Source: Streptomyces prunicolor NBRC 13075 (GTDB lineage Bacteria; Actinomycetota; Actinomycetes; Streptomycetales; Streptomycetaceae). From it: DNA of 64,000 nt. A program made the translations under genes and the position numbers. Each line of letters starts with the position of its first letter. Position 1 is the stretch's first letter. The DNA is taken from the NCBI RefSeq assembly GCF_000367365.1, contig NZ_BARF01000054.1:62001-126000 (forward strand). The letters are read 5' to 3'. Below, one piece after another: positions 17,396 to 25,760 of the stretch. The notes beneath the pieces were generated by a model that was not told the DNA's origin, did no database searches, and saw nothing but the letters and a program-made list of their open reading frames with translations.

Positions 17396-17430
17396 CTTTC
17401 GTGTCGGCGCACAGTCCTTTCCCGTGGACG
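17396..17430. repeat. 35-base element B, shared with 14193-14227
   Basis: Same element as at 14193-14227 (30 of 35 identical). It lies between the GH6 stop and the methyltransferase start, in the same orientation relative to the leftward downstream gene as copy A has to the alginate lyase gene. Confidence 0.6.
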
Positions 17431-17436
17431 AGAGGA

Positions 17437-18603
17437 TCAGCGTGCCAAGTCGTATGCATACGACGCCGTGAACGTGCCGGCCGCGCCCTTGCAACCGTCC
17501 GACTCCCCCGGCAGCTTGACCCACAGATAACCGTCGATCCGTGCCTCCCCGGTGTTCAGGGTCGGCGCCCGGCCGATCTTGCGGCCCGCCGGGTCGCACC
17601 ACTGGCCGTCGGCCGGGGCGCCGTTGCCGTTGCGGCTGGTGTCGATGACCGCGCCGAGATCCGCGGGGCCGCCGAGGGCGTCGAGGACCTGGCGGTCGTA
17701 GGCGATCTCGGCCGAAGTGGCGTGGAAATTCGAGACGTTGCTGAAGACGCCGTCCGAAGAGGCGGCGGAGGCCGCGCCCGCCTGCTTGAGCAGGGCCGCC
17801 TGTTGTGCGGCCGGGTTCCAGTCGGAGTGGCCCGCGTCGTAGTACACGCGGGCCTTCGGGTCGGCGGCCTTCAGGACGCGGCCCGCGCGGGCCAACGCCT
17901 CGAAGCGGTCGGCGCGTTGGGCCTCGGAGAGGCAGTCGGCCTGGGCTATGGAGTCCGGTTCGAGGATGACGACGACCTCCCTGGAGCCCAGCCCCGCCGC
18001 GAAGTTGTCGATCCACCCGTCGTACGCGGCGAAGTCCGACGCCCCGCCTTCGGAGGCCCCGCCGCAGTCCCGGTCCGGGATCGCGTACGGCACGACGACC
18101 GGCACCCGGCCCTGTGCGGCGGCGCCCGAAGTGACCGCGCGGACCCGGGAGGTGATCGTCGACGGCGTGAAGTCCGCGAACCACACCGCCGCCGGCTGAT
18201 CGGCTATCCGGGACTCTATGACCTCGGTACGGGGGTCGTCGGGGTGATCGCGGACCCAGTCGAGGACCTGCGACTCGGGGTGGCGGTAGAGGCTCGGGGA
18301 GACGGCCGCCGACCGCTTCCTGCCGGTCTTCGTGGGAGAGGGCACGGCGCTCTTCCTCGGCTTGGCCGAGGCGGACGCGGAGGAACTCGCCTTTGTGGAG
18401 GCGGTTGTTGACGGTACGTCAGGCAGCAGCACCAGCAGCGTGGCCCCGCTCGCGTCGAGCCGCGCCGCGTTCGCGCCGCGCTCGTCGTCCAGCGCCTTGA
18501 TCATCCCGGTCACCGTGCCGACCGCGACCACGACCGACGCGGCCACCACCAGCACGCCGCGCCGGGCGGCCCGCCCCCGCCGCCGGCCACGCGAACCCGA
18601 CAC
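17437..18603 (-). CDS. Membrane-anchored glycoside hydrolase family 6 protein
   Basis: A 388-residue GH6 (cellulase-type) enzyme with inverting chemistry on beta-1,4-glucan. After a basic N-terminus comes one hydrophobic helix (GVLVVAASVVVAVGTVTGMI), then a Ser/Ala/Thr/Lys linker to about residue 115, then the catalytic domain. GH6 signatures are complete: VVPYAIPDRDCGG (proton-donor Asp region), VVILEPDSIAQADCL, YYDAGHSDW and VIDTSRNGNG, ending in LWVKLPGESDGC. There is no cleavable signal or cellulose-binding module. I chose the GTG at 18603, behind GAGGGGG; a start at 18711 would overlap the divergent gene. Confidence 0.88.
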   Translation of the reverse strand: MSGSRGRRRGRAARRGVLVVAASVVVAVGTVTGMIKALDDERGANAARLDASGATLLVLLPDVPSTTASTKASSSASASAKPRKSAVPSPTKTGRKRSAAVSPSLYRHPESQVLDWVRDHPDDPRTEVIESRIADQPAAVWFADFTPSTITSRVRAVTSGAAAQGRVPVVVPYAIPDRDCGGASEGGASDFAAYDGWIDNFAAGLGSREVVVILEPDSIAQADCLSEAQRADRFEALARAGRVLKAADPKARVYYDAGHSDWNPAAQQAALLKQAGAASAASSDGVFSNVSNFHATSAEIAYDRQVLDALGGPADLGAVIDTSRNGNGAPADGQWCDPAGRKIGRAPTLNTGEARIDGYLWVKLPGESDGCKGAAGTFTASYAYDLAR

Positions 18604-18695
18604 CCTGCCCCCTCGCGCCGAACCCGTTCCCCCGTTCTGGGGAAGTGTCGGGCCCGGCGGCACCTCGGCCAGCCTAGGGCTGGGACGCTGCCCCC

Positions 18696-19382
18696 ATGGG
18701 GCAATTGGCACACTTCACCACACCCGTGGACAAGGTCGTCTCCCGGCTGCGCGCGCTCGACGAGGAACTGCCGGCCCGGGACGGGATCGCGGTCTTCAAC
18801 CGCGTCTACCTCGCCGTCACGGAGGCGGTCGACCGGAGCGTCGACGCCGGGCGGTTCGCCGACGCGCGGGCCGCGATCACGCTGGACGTACGGTTCGCGG
18901 AGCGGTACCTCGCGGCCGTGGACGCGGCGGCCAACGGGCGCCGCCCGCCCGCCTGTTGGCGACCGCTGTTCCAGCTTCGGCGCCATCCCGGCGTACGTCC
19001 GCTGCAGTTCGCCCTGTCCGGCATCAATGCGCACATCGGCCACGATCTCGCGCTCGCCGTCGTGGACGCCTGTCGTACGCTCGACTGCGAACCGGCCGAG
19101 CTGGAGGACGAGTTCGACCGCGTGGGCGATCTCCTCGTCTCGCTGGAGGAGCGCATCCGCGAGGAGCTGATGCCCGGGCCCGATCTGTTCCAGATCGCCG
19201 ATCCGCTCACGCATCTGCTCGGCTCATGGAGTCTGGAGCGGGCCCGCGAGGCCACCTGGACGGCGGCGCGGGCACTGTGGGCGTTGCGCGGACTGCCCGA
19301 TGTGGCCGAGGAGTTCACCGAGCGGCTGGACGCGGCGGTGGGGCTCGCGGGCCGCATGATGCTGACGCCGTTGCCCGACTGA
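18696..19382 (+). CDS. DUF5995 family protein
   Basis: A 228-residue, mostly helical soluble protein. Characteristic segments are DGIAVFNRVYLAVTEAV, FALSGINAHIGHDLALAV (conserved HIxHDL) and SWSLERAREATWTAA. The conserved His/Asp pattern recalls a metal-binding helical bundle, but no activity has been assigned as far as I recall. It is divergent from the GH6 gene with about 90 bases between starts. Confidence 0.75.
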   Translation: MGQLAHFTTPVDKVVSRLRALDEELPARDGIAVFNRVYLAVTEAVDRSVDAGRFADARAAITLDVRFAERYLAAVDAAANGRRPPACWRPLFQLRRHPGVRPLQFALSGINAHIGHDLALAVVDACRTLDCEPAELEDEFDRVGDLLVSLEERIREELMPGPDLFQIADPLTHLLGSWSLERAREATWTAARALWALRGLPDVAEEFTERLDAAVGLAGRMMLTPLPD

Positions 19383-19476
19383 GGTGGCCTGATCCGGTCG
19401 TCGTGCGAGCCGCCTCGGAATCCTCCGGTGATCGCCCTACGTTGACGCACGCATCCCCATGCGAAGGAGCATCGGT

Positions 19477-20406
19477 ATGACGATTCGGCTCGGCCTCAGC
19501 CTCCCCCAGATGCACCAGTACACCATCGGCACGGACGTTCCCGACGTGGCCCGCGCCGCCGAGGAGATCGGCTACGACAGCCTGTGGGTCTTCGAGCGGG
19601 CCCTCTTCCCGGAGCCCGCCACCCAGGGCCTGTACGGCATCGAGGGCCTCCCCTGGCCGGACGCGTACCGGAACGTGGCCGAGCCCCTGGTCACCCTCAC
19701 CCTCGCCGCAGCGGTCACCGAGCGGGCCCGGCTGGGCAGCAGCGTGCTGGTGGCACCGCTGCACACCCCCTTCCAACTGGCCAAGTCGCTGGCCTCGTTG
19801 GACGCGGCGAGCGGCGGCCGGGTGATCGCGGGCCTGGGCACCGGCTGGTCGCTCGACGAGTACGCGGCCTCCGGCATCCGGCCGTTCGAGGAGCGCGGCA
19901 AGGTCCTCGACGAGCTGATCGAGGTGTGCCGGGCGGTCTGGGGCCCCGACCCGGTGACGTACGACGGGCAGTTGACGAAGATCGCCTCGGCCGTGGTCGG
20001 TCCCAAACCCGCCCGGCCGATCCCGATCATGCTGGCCGCGGGCAACAAGAAGGCCCAGCGGCGGCTGGTCGACCACGCCGACGGCTGGCTGCCGGTGGGC
20101 ATGGGCGCCGAGCAACTGGCCGCCCAATGGCGGGAGTTGCAGGAGCTCGCGGCCGAACGCGGGCGCACCGAACCGATCCGGACAGTCGTGCGGGTCAACA
20201 CCGTGTACACGGCCAAGCCCTACGACGGACCGGACCGCCAGCCCTTCCAGGGCAGCGCCGACCAGATCGTCGAGGACCTCGTGGCCCACGCGGCGGTCGG
20301 CCTGGAGGAGATCCTGATCGACCTCCAGACCACCCCGCGGGACGCCCAGGAGCTCAAGGCCGTCGCCGCCGAGGTGTACGAGAAGGCGCGGGCGGCCGGG
20401 GTCTGA
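19477..20406 (+). CDS. LLM-class F420-dependent oxidoreductase
   Basis: A 309-residue luciferase-like TIM barrel. The N-terminus IRLGLSLPQMHQYTIGTDVP, the segment LGSSVLVAPLHTPFQLAKSL and GRVIAGLGTGWSLDEYAASG are typical of the actinobacterial TIGR03619-like group. These enzymes use F420H2 (some use FMN) on diverse substrates, so the reaction is not predictable. The ATG at 19477 follows GAAGGAG about eight bases away. It is convergent with the davB-like gene, 40 bases apart. Confidence 0.88.
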   Translation: MTIRLGLSLPQMHQYTIGTDVPDVARAAEEIGYDSLWVFERALFPEPATQGLYGIEGLPWPDAYRNVAEPLVTLTLAAAVTERARLGSSVLVAPLHTPFQLAKSLASLDAASGGRVIAGLGTGWSLDEYAASGIRPFEERGKVLDELIEVCRAVWGPDPVTYDGQLTKIASAVVGPKPARPIPIMLAAGNKKAQRRLVDHADGWLPVGMGAEQLAAQWRELQELAAERGRTEPIRTVVRVNTVYTAKPYDGPDRQPFQGSADQIVEDLVAHAAVGLEEILIDLQTTPRDAQELKAVAAEVYEKARAAGV

Positions 20407-20446
20407 GGAACTCCGGCCGGTTCACCTCCGGCCGGCTGAACTCCCC

Positions 20447-22144
20447 TCAGTCCTCCGGGAGTTCGACCGGGGCGATGTCGTCGTAGACGTCCCCCGGCCC
20501 GGGGTTGGTCGGGTCGGTCGTGCCGCCGAGTTGGTGCATGACGCCCCAGACCGCGTTCAGCGCGGTCTGGACGGCGCCCTCGGCCCAGCCCGCGGTCCAG
20601 GAGATGTCGTCGCCGGCGAGGAAGACGCCCCGCTTGTCCTCGGGCAGCCGGTCCTGCATGAAGTGGGTGAACAGGCGCCGCTGGTAGCGGTAGTGGCCGG
20701 GCAGGTTGGCCTTGAACGCGCCCATGAAATAAGGCTCGTTCTCCCAGGAGACGGTCACCGGGCTGCCGATGACGTGCTTCCTGATGTCGACCTTCGGGTA
20801 GATCTCGCCGAGCGACTTCAGCATGACCTCCATCCGCTCGTTCGCGGACAGCGGCAGCCACTTGAGGCTGTCGTCGCACCAGGTGTACGAGAGGCAGATG
20901 ACGGCGGGCTTGTCCGGGCCGTCGTCGAGGAGGTAAGTCCCGCGCGTCATACGGTCGGTGAGGGTCATCGACATGACGTCCCGGCCGGTCTCCTCGTCTC
21001 TGTCCAGCCAGAACGGCCGGTCGACCGGGACGAAGAGCTTGGAGCTCTCCATGTAGTGGGTGCGCTCGATCGCGGTCCAGTGGTCGATCGGGAAGAGCGA
21101 GTCGTCGCAGGCGATCTTCGAGAGCAGCATCCAGGACTGGGCGGTGAAGATCGCCGCCTGGTAGGTGCGGATGTCGCCGTTCGCGTCCGTCACGGTGATG
21201 CCGTTGCCGGCGGTGCGGTGCAGCCGGGTCACGGCGGGGCGGGGTGCGCTGCCCGCGTGCAGGGAGGCCAGCGAGGTGCCGTAGGGCCAGTGGACGATCT
21301 TCTGCGGCTCGCGGTCCCAGAGGCGGAGCGGGAGTTGCTGGGAGCCGCCGACGATGCCGCGGTGGTGGTCGTCGGCCTCGGTGTAGACGACGCGCAGGAT
21401 TTCGAGGATCGAGTTGGGGAAGTCGGTGTCCCAGCCGCCGGTGCCGAAGCCGACCTGGCCGAAGATCTCGCGGTGCCGGAAGGACTTGAAGGATTCCGAG
21501 TCGCAGAGGAAGCCGTAGAAGGTCTGGTTGTCGAGTTTCTCGACGAGCTTCGACCAGATCGCGCGGATGCGCGGGACGTCGCGTTCGCGCAGGGCGCGGT
21601 TCATGTCGGAGAAGTCGGCGCCCTCTTCGAGGCAGGCGTTCCAGGCGTGCATGACGTCGCGGTAGACCTGCGGGAGGTCGTCGACGGTGGTCGCGTAGTG
21701 CGACTCGCCCTTGAGGTCGACGACCGTCGAAGGGGTCGCCTCCGCAAGGGGGTTGGGGAACGGCCGGGTCTCAAGTCCCACCAGGTCGATGTAGTGCTGG
21801 AGGGCGGTGGAGGAGGGCGGGAAGCGCATCGCGCCCATCTCGGCGGTGAGGGAGGGATCGCACCCGTCGAAGCCGACGGTCCGCAACCGTCCCCCGATCT
21901 GGTCGGCCTCGTAGACGACGGGCTTGAGGCCCATCTTCATCAGCTCGTAGGCGGCCACGATGCCGGACAACCCGCCGCCGATCACCGCGACTTCGGTGCC
22001 GTGCTCGGTCGCGGGTATCTGGCCGAGGCCCGCCGGGTGGGCGAGGAAGTCGTCGTACGCGTATGGGAAGTCCGGCCCGAACATGGTGATCGGCGGCTGC
22101 CGCTCGTCGGCGTGCTGGACGGCGTTGGGCACCGTGGACGTCAT
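20447..22144 (-). CDS. davB: L-lysine 2-monooxygenase-like flavoenzyme
   Basis: A 565-residue FAD amine oxidase/monooxygenase. The dinucleotide motif VIGGGLSGIVAAYELMKMGL is at about residue 53, with KPVVYEADQIGGRLR behind it; FLAGDDISWTAGWAEGA near the C-terminus binds FAD. Long stretches (PITMFGPDFPYAYDDFLAHP; FGQVGFGTGGWDTDFPNS; GAFKANLPGHYRYQRR) closely match what I recall of Pseudomonas putida DavB, which makes 5-aminovaleramide from lysine. Tryptophan 2-monooxygenase is the nearest alternative. The ATG at 22144 is used. It follows the amidase gene by 59 bases in one leftward unit. Confidence 0.8.
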   Translation of the reverse strand: MTSTVPNAVQHADERQPPITMFGPDFPYAYDDFLAHPAGLGQIPATEHGTEVAVIGGGLSGIVAAYELMKMGLKPVVYEADQIGGRLRTVGFDGCDPSLTAEMGAMRFPPSSTALQHYIDLVGLETRPFPNPLAEATPSTVVDLKGESHYATTVDDLPQVYRDVMHAWNACLEEGADFSDMNRALRERDVPRIRAIWSKLVEKLDNQTFYGFLCDSESFKSFRHREIFGQVGFGTGGWDTDFPNSILEILRVVYTEADDHHRGIVGGSQQLPLRLWDREPQKIVHWPYGTSLASLHAGSAPRPAVTRLHRTAGNGITVTDANGDIRTYQAAIFTAQSWMLLSKIACDDSLFPIDHWTAIERTHYMESSKLFVPVDRPFWLDRDEETGRDVMSMTLTDRMTRGTYLLDDGPDKPAVICLSYTWCDDSLKWLPLSANERMEVMLKSLGEIYPKVDIRKHVIGSPVTVSWENEPYFMGAFKANLPGHYRYQRRLFTHFMQDRLPEDKRGVFLAGDDISWTAGWAEGAVQTALNAVWGVMHQLGGTTDPTNPGPGDVYDDIAPVELPED

Positions 22145-22203
22145 GGGGTACGGACTCCTAGCGGAACAAGAACAAGTACAAGTGCGGGAACAGCAGGGGG
22201 GAT

Positions 22204-22992
22204 TCAGGCCAGGGACCCGTAGAGGCCGGGGCGACGGTCCGTCAGATACGGGTTGGCCGCACGGGAGTTGGCGAGGAACTCGGGGTCCAGGTCCGAGAGG
22301 AGGAGTTCCTCGCCGCGGCCGGCGCGGGTGCGGGCGACTCCGTCGGGGCCGGCGAGGGTGGAGAGGCCGAAGAAGTCGAACTCCCCTTCCTGGCCGATGC
22401 GGTTGATGTACGCCACGTACATCTGGTTCTCCCAGGCGCGCACCGGGACCAGGGACTCGGCGACGAACTGGAACGGGTGCATGTTCGCCGTCGGGACGAG
22501 GAGCAGGTCGGTGCCGGCGAGGGCGTGCGCGCGGACGGGCTCCGGGAACTCGACGTCGTAGCAGATCATCAGCCCGACGGTCAGGCCGTCCAACTCGGCC
22601 TGGACGACCGGCTGTTCGCCCGGTGTGAAGTGGGCGCGCTCGAAGTCGCCGAAGAGGTGGGTCTTGCGGTAGTTGGCGAGGCGGGTGCCGTCGGCGGAGA
22701 TGAGCTGGGCCGAGTTGTACACGGCGTCGCCGTCGCGCTCGGGGTAGCCGTAGGCGATCGCGAGGCCGTGGCGGCGGGCGATGTCGGCGATCGTGTCCGC
22801 GGAGTCGCCGTCGGCGGGTTCGGCGAGGCGGCCGATGTCGTCGCCGATCGCGTATCCGGTGAGGAACATCTCCGGCGCGGCGAGCAGCCCGGCACCGCCG
22901 GCCGCGGCCCGGCCCGCGGCCTCGTCGAGGACCTTGAGGTTCTCGACGAGGGAGCCGGGGCGGCCGGAGCTCTGGAGGAGGGCGGTGCGCAT
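22204..22992 (-). CDS. davA: 5-Aminovaleramide amidase-like nitrilase-superfamily hydrolase
   Basis: A 262-residue carbon-nitrogen hydrolase. The catalytic triad is visible: Glu in LLAAPEMFLTGY, Lys in LANYRKTHLFGDF and Cys in VGLMICYDVEFPEPVR. The segments YGYPERDGDAVYNSAQLI and LLLVPTANMHPF resemble recalled P. putida DavA, which releases ammonia from 5-aminovaleramide. An indole-3-acetamide hydrolase role is less likely, since those enzymes are usually amidase-signature proteins. It is the first gene of the davA-davB unit; the 220 bases upstream carry four phased GTTGCG motifs. Confidence 0.8.
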   Translation of the reverse strand: MRTALLQSSGRPGSLVENLKVLDEAAGRAAAGGAGLLAAPEMFLTGYAIGDDIGRLAEPADGDSADTIADIARRHGLAIAYGYPERDGDAVYNSAQLISADGTRLANYRKTHLFGDFERAHFTPGEQPVVQAELDGLTVGLMICYDVEFPEPVRAHALAGTDLLLVPTANMHPFQFVAESLVPVRAWENQMYVAYINRIGQEGEFDFFGLSTLAGPDGVARTRAGRGEELLLSDLDPEFLANSRAANPYLTDRRPGLYGSLA

Positions 22993-23087
22993 GTGTGTTC
23001 CTCACCGGTACGAAAAGGTTGAAGAGCCACCTATCGGGGCCCACCTAGACGGTACGGCCGAGGGGCTGGGCCGGACAAGAAGGAGCC

Positions 23088-23176
23088 GTTGCGCGCCGGT
23101 GAGCGGTTTGTTGCGTGCGGGTGGGACGGGGCGGCGATTCGTTGCGTGCCTGGTGGGTGCGGGTCGTTCGGTTGCG
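23088..23176. promoter_or_regulatory. Array of four GTTGCG half-sites upstream of davA
   Basis: GTTGCG occurs at 23088, 23110, 23141 and 23171, all in the same orientation and 22, 31 and 30 bases apart, i.e. about two or three helical turns. The array lies 96-184 bases upstream of the davA start and also before the divergent DUF1963 gene. The 11-mer GATTCGTTGCG recurs upstream of the amino-acid permease. Confidence 0.6.
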
Positions 23177-23215
23177 GCGAACCGGCTGTCAGACCCCGGG
23201 CGTAGGTTTCCGTCC

Positions 23216-24112
23216 ATGAATCCTGACCTGATCAACCGGCTCACTCCCTTCCGCGAGGAAGCACTGGGGCGCGGGATACCGCTCGAGGACGTCGAGCGGT
23301 GGATCGCCACCGCACGTCCGTCCGCGACCCTCGTCACGCGCGGGGACGGGCCGGTCGTCGGCAGGTTCGGCGGACCGCTGCTGCTGCCCGCCGACGCGCC
23401 CGACCCCTGGTACCCGTTACTCGCCACCCTCGACTGCGCGGCCCTGCCCGAGGAGACGACGGGCCTTCAACTGCCCTCTGATGGACGCCTGTTGTTCTTC
23501 GGCTTCCCCGAGATGACGTACTACGGCAGTACGGCCGGTGAGGTCGTGCACATCCCCGAGGGGACACCCGTCGAGGAGCGGAACACGAAGTACCCCTGCG
23601 TCTACGGCGAGGAGGGGGACACGTTCTTCGACGGCGCGACGCTCGCCGTCTACGAGCAGTTCCCGCAGCAGGAACTGCGGCTGGCGCCCGACGTCTCCCT
23701 GCCGCACCACTTCCTGGCCCCGTCCCCGGAGGGCGGCGACGAGACCGTCACGCTCCCCGGCCATCCCCACGCCTGGGACCTGGCCGAGGCCTGGGACGAG
23801 ACGTACGGCGGCATCGTCGTCGACGGACCGCTGCACATCGGCGGGTACGCGTCCCACGAGTGCACGGAGACGGACCCCGTCACGGACGCGGCGGCGGAGG
23901 CGGAACGGGCGCGCCGACACGAGGCCGAGGCGACGCCCGGGTCCGCCGACGCCACGGAACTGCCCGCCCCCGAGGAGTGGACCCTGCTCGCCCAGTGGGA
24001 CATCGGTCTCAACGGGCGGGAGGGCTCCACCCTGCACTGGGTGATCCCGAAGCAGGATCTGGCCGAGCGCCGCTTCGACCGGGCGCACGTGTCGTTCTTC
24101 TGGAACCCTTGA
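23216..24112 (+). CDS. DUF1963 (YwqG-like) protein
   Basis: A 298-residue soluble protein. The DUF1963 fold is indicated by RFGGPLLLPADAPDPWY near residue 42, LLATLDCAALP, GRLLFFGF and the closing WTLLAQWDIG...WVIPKQDL segment. The family has no agreed function; members often occur as cytosolic proteins tied to cell-surface or toxin-related loci. The ATG at 23216 was chosen because the longer open frame crosses the phased GTTGCG array. A low-complexity acidic/Ala stretch lies at about residues 220-250. Confidence 0.8.
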   Translation: MNPDLINRLTPFREEALGRGIPLEDVERWIATARPSATLVTRGDGPVVGRFGGPLLLPADAPDPWYPLLATLDCAALPEETTGLQLPSDGRLLFFGFPEMTYYGSTAGEVVHIPEGTPVEERNTKYPCVYGEEGDTFFDGATLAVYEQFPQQELRLAPDVSLPHHFLAPSPEGGDETVTLPGHPHAWDLAEAWDETYGGIVVDGPLHIGGYASHECTETDPVTDAAAEAERARRHEAEATPGSADATELPAPEEWTLLAQWDIGLNGREGSTLHWVIPKQDLAERRFDRAHVSFFWNP

Positions 24113-24138
24113 TGGTGCCTCCGCTGGAAGGCCCGTGC

Positions 24139-24221
24139 GTCGGCTGCGGGTCCGTTGTGGCTGGTCGCGCCCACGCGGCGGAGCCGCACATCGACACAGC
24201 CCCGCGCCCCTTTGGGGCGCG
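24139..24221. repeat. Dispersed intergenic repeat, copy 2, with terminator hairpin
   Basis: It contains the GTTGTGGCTGGTCGCG core and, 40 bases on, the shared GCGGCGGAGCCGCA and CCCCGCGCCCC blocks. Its end folds as CGCGCCCC-TTT-GGGGCGCG (24203-24221). It fills the gap between two convergent genes, so it can act as a bidirectional terminator. Confidence 0.75.
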
Positions 24222-24242
24222 CTGCCGGACCGCTTGTGTCAC

Positions 24243-25718
24243 TCAACCGCGGGGCACCGCGAACACCGTAAGGACGGCCGCGTGGTCCGACGGCCAGCAG
24301 TTGGCGGCCACGTCCGGCCAGGGGCTAGGCGTGCCGACCACAAACGTCCGGGAGTCGAGCACGGTCAGCCCCCGGTGCAGGACGTAGTCGATACGGTCCT
24401 GCGGTTCGGCGCGCCCACTGCCGTCCTCGTTCACGGGGTGGATCGGCGACCAGGTGTGCCCGGGGTCCGCGGCCGGGTCCGGGTGGACCTCCCGGTACGA
24501 GTCGCGCAACCCCGCGTCCGCCGCCGCCTTCGTCACCGGCCACTCCACGTCCGGCCAGTCCAGGTGCGAGGGGCTGTTGAAGTCACCGACCAGGACAACG
24601 GGGACGGCGTCCGCGGCCACCTCCGCGATCCGGCCGAGGGCATCCCGCATCTGGGCGAGCCGGACGTCCTCGTGGGCGATCAGGTCGGCGGCCGGGAGCC
24701 CGTCGTAGGCGGATTCGTAGGGGCCGTAGGGCGTGCAGTCGAGGTGGCAGGTCCACAGGTCGATCTCGCGGCCTTCGGATACGGCGATCCGTACGCCCGC
24801 CGCTCCGTAGAAGCCGACGTCCGGGTCGTCGAAGCGGGCGGTGATCGGGTGGCGGCTGATCACGCCGAGGTTCTCGCCGGCGCGGTGGTGGTGCCAGCCG
24901 AGCGCCTCGGCGAGTTCCTCGGCGGCGGTACCGCCGGTCTCCTGGAGGCCGACCACGTCCGCGCCGGTCTCCGCGATCGCCTTGAGCTGCTTGGTCCGGT
25001 GGTCGTCGACTTTGCTGCCGCCGAGCCAGAGGTTCCAGGTCAACACGCGTAGCTCGTACGGCGATTCGTGCGTCACCATCGCGCGCAGGGCTGCCGGGGT
25101 GACCCCGACGAGGCTCTCCCGCACCGTCCGGCCGGGTGCCGCGTCGATCGGGGCCAGCGACGGTACGGCGAGGACCGCGCAGCCGGCCGCCTCGGCGGAG
25201 CTGACGCCGGTCTGGGTGTCCTCCACGGCCACACAGGCCGCCGGGTCGACGCCGAGGGCGCGGCAGGCGGCGAGGTAGGGATCGGGGGCGGGCTTGGTGG
25301 GCCCGGTGTCGTCGGCGGTGACGGAGACCGCGAAGCGGCTCGCGCCGAGGGCGTCCAGGACGGTGTCGGCGACCGCGCGGGGGGACGCGGTGACCAGGGC
25401 CGTGGGGACGCCGTCGCGGGCGAGGGCGTCGAGGAGGTCGAGCGCGCCGGGGCGGGGCACGATGCCGGTGCGGACGCGGGCGGCGAACTCCCGGTGCAGT
25501 GCGGCCGCGAGGTCCGCCGCCGGGGCGCCCGTGGTCGTGGCGAGCCAGTCGGCGGTGTGCTCGACCGGGCGGCCGAGCACCTCCGGCTGGTCCGCGTCCG
25601 TCAGGGTTCTGCCCGCGACCTGCTCGACCGCCTCCCACCACAGCCGCTCGGTGTCGACGAGCGTTCCGTCCATGTCGAACAGGACGGCCTGGAGCGGGAG
25701 TTGGGCGTGGGGGGTCAC
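24243..25718 (-). CDS. HAD-IA phosphatase fused to an endonuclease/exonuclease/phosphatase domain
   Basis: A 491-residue two-domain enzyme. The HAD half (residues 8-205) has motif I LFDMDGTLVDTE, motif II LVTASP, motif III TKPAPDPYL and motif IV VAVEDTQTG. The EEP half (about 225-490) has LRVLTWNLWLGG, VVGLQETGG, LVGDFNSPSHLDWP, RIDYVLHRG and the terminal PSDHAAVL, so both metal-dependent active sites look complete. A phosphodiesterase plus phosphomonoesterase pairing is inferred. It closes the importer operon, 42 bases behind the ATPase gene. The start is GTG 25718; GTG 25733 is an alternative. Confidence 0.82.
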   Translation of the reverse strand: MTPHAQLPLQAVLFDMDGTLVDTERLWWEAVEQVAGRTLTDADQPEVLGRPVEHTADWLATTTGAPAADLAAALHREFAARVRTGIVPRPGALDLLDALARDGVPTALVTASPRAVADTVLDALGASRFAVSVTADDTGPTKPAPDPYLAACRALGVDPAACVAVEDTQTGVSSAEAAGCAVLAVPSLAPIDAAPGRTVRESLVGVTPAALRAMVTHESPYELRVLTWNLWLGGSKVDDHRTKQLKAIAETGADVVGLQETGGTAAEELAEALGWHHHRAGENLGVISRHPITARFDDPDVGFYGAAGVRIAVSEGREIDLWTCHLDCTPYGPYESAYDGLPAADLIAHEDVRLAQMRDALGRIAEVAADAVPVVLVGDFNSPSHLDWPDVEWPVTKAAADAGLRDSYREVHPDPAADPGHTWSPIHPVNEDGSGRAEPQDRIDYVLHRGLTVLDSRTFVVGTPSPWPDVAANCWPSDHAAVLTVFAVPRG

Positions 25719-25760
25719 GTTTCTCTCTTTCACTGCGGGTGCGCTACGGGCGGTTGGGCC

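Noticed and set aside
20447..22992. Indole-3-acetamide (IaaM/IaaH) auxin pathway for the oxidase-hydrolase pair
   Set aside because: IaaH is normally an amidase-signature enzyme, whereas this hydrolase is a nitrilase-superfamily protein like DavA; the oxidase also resembles DavB more closely from memory. Not fully excluded without a phylogeny.
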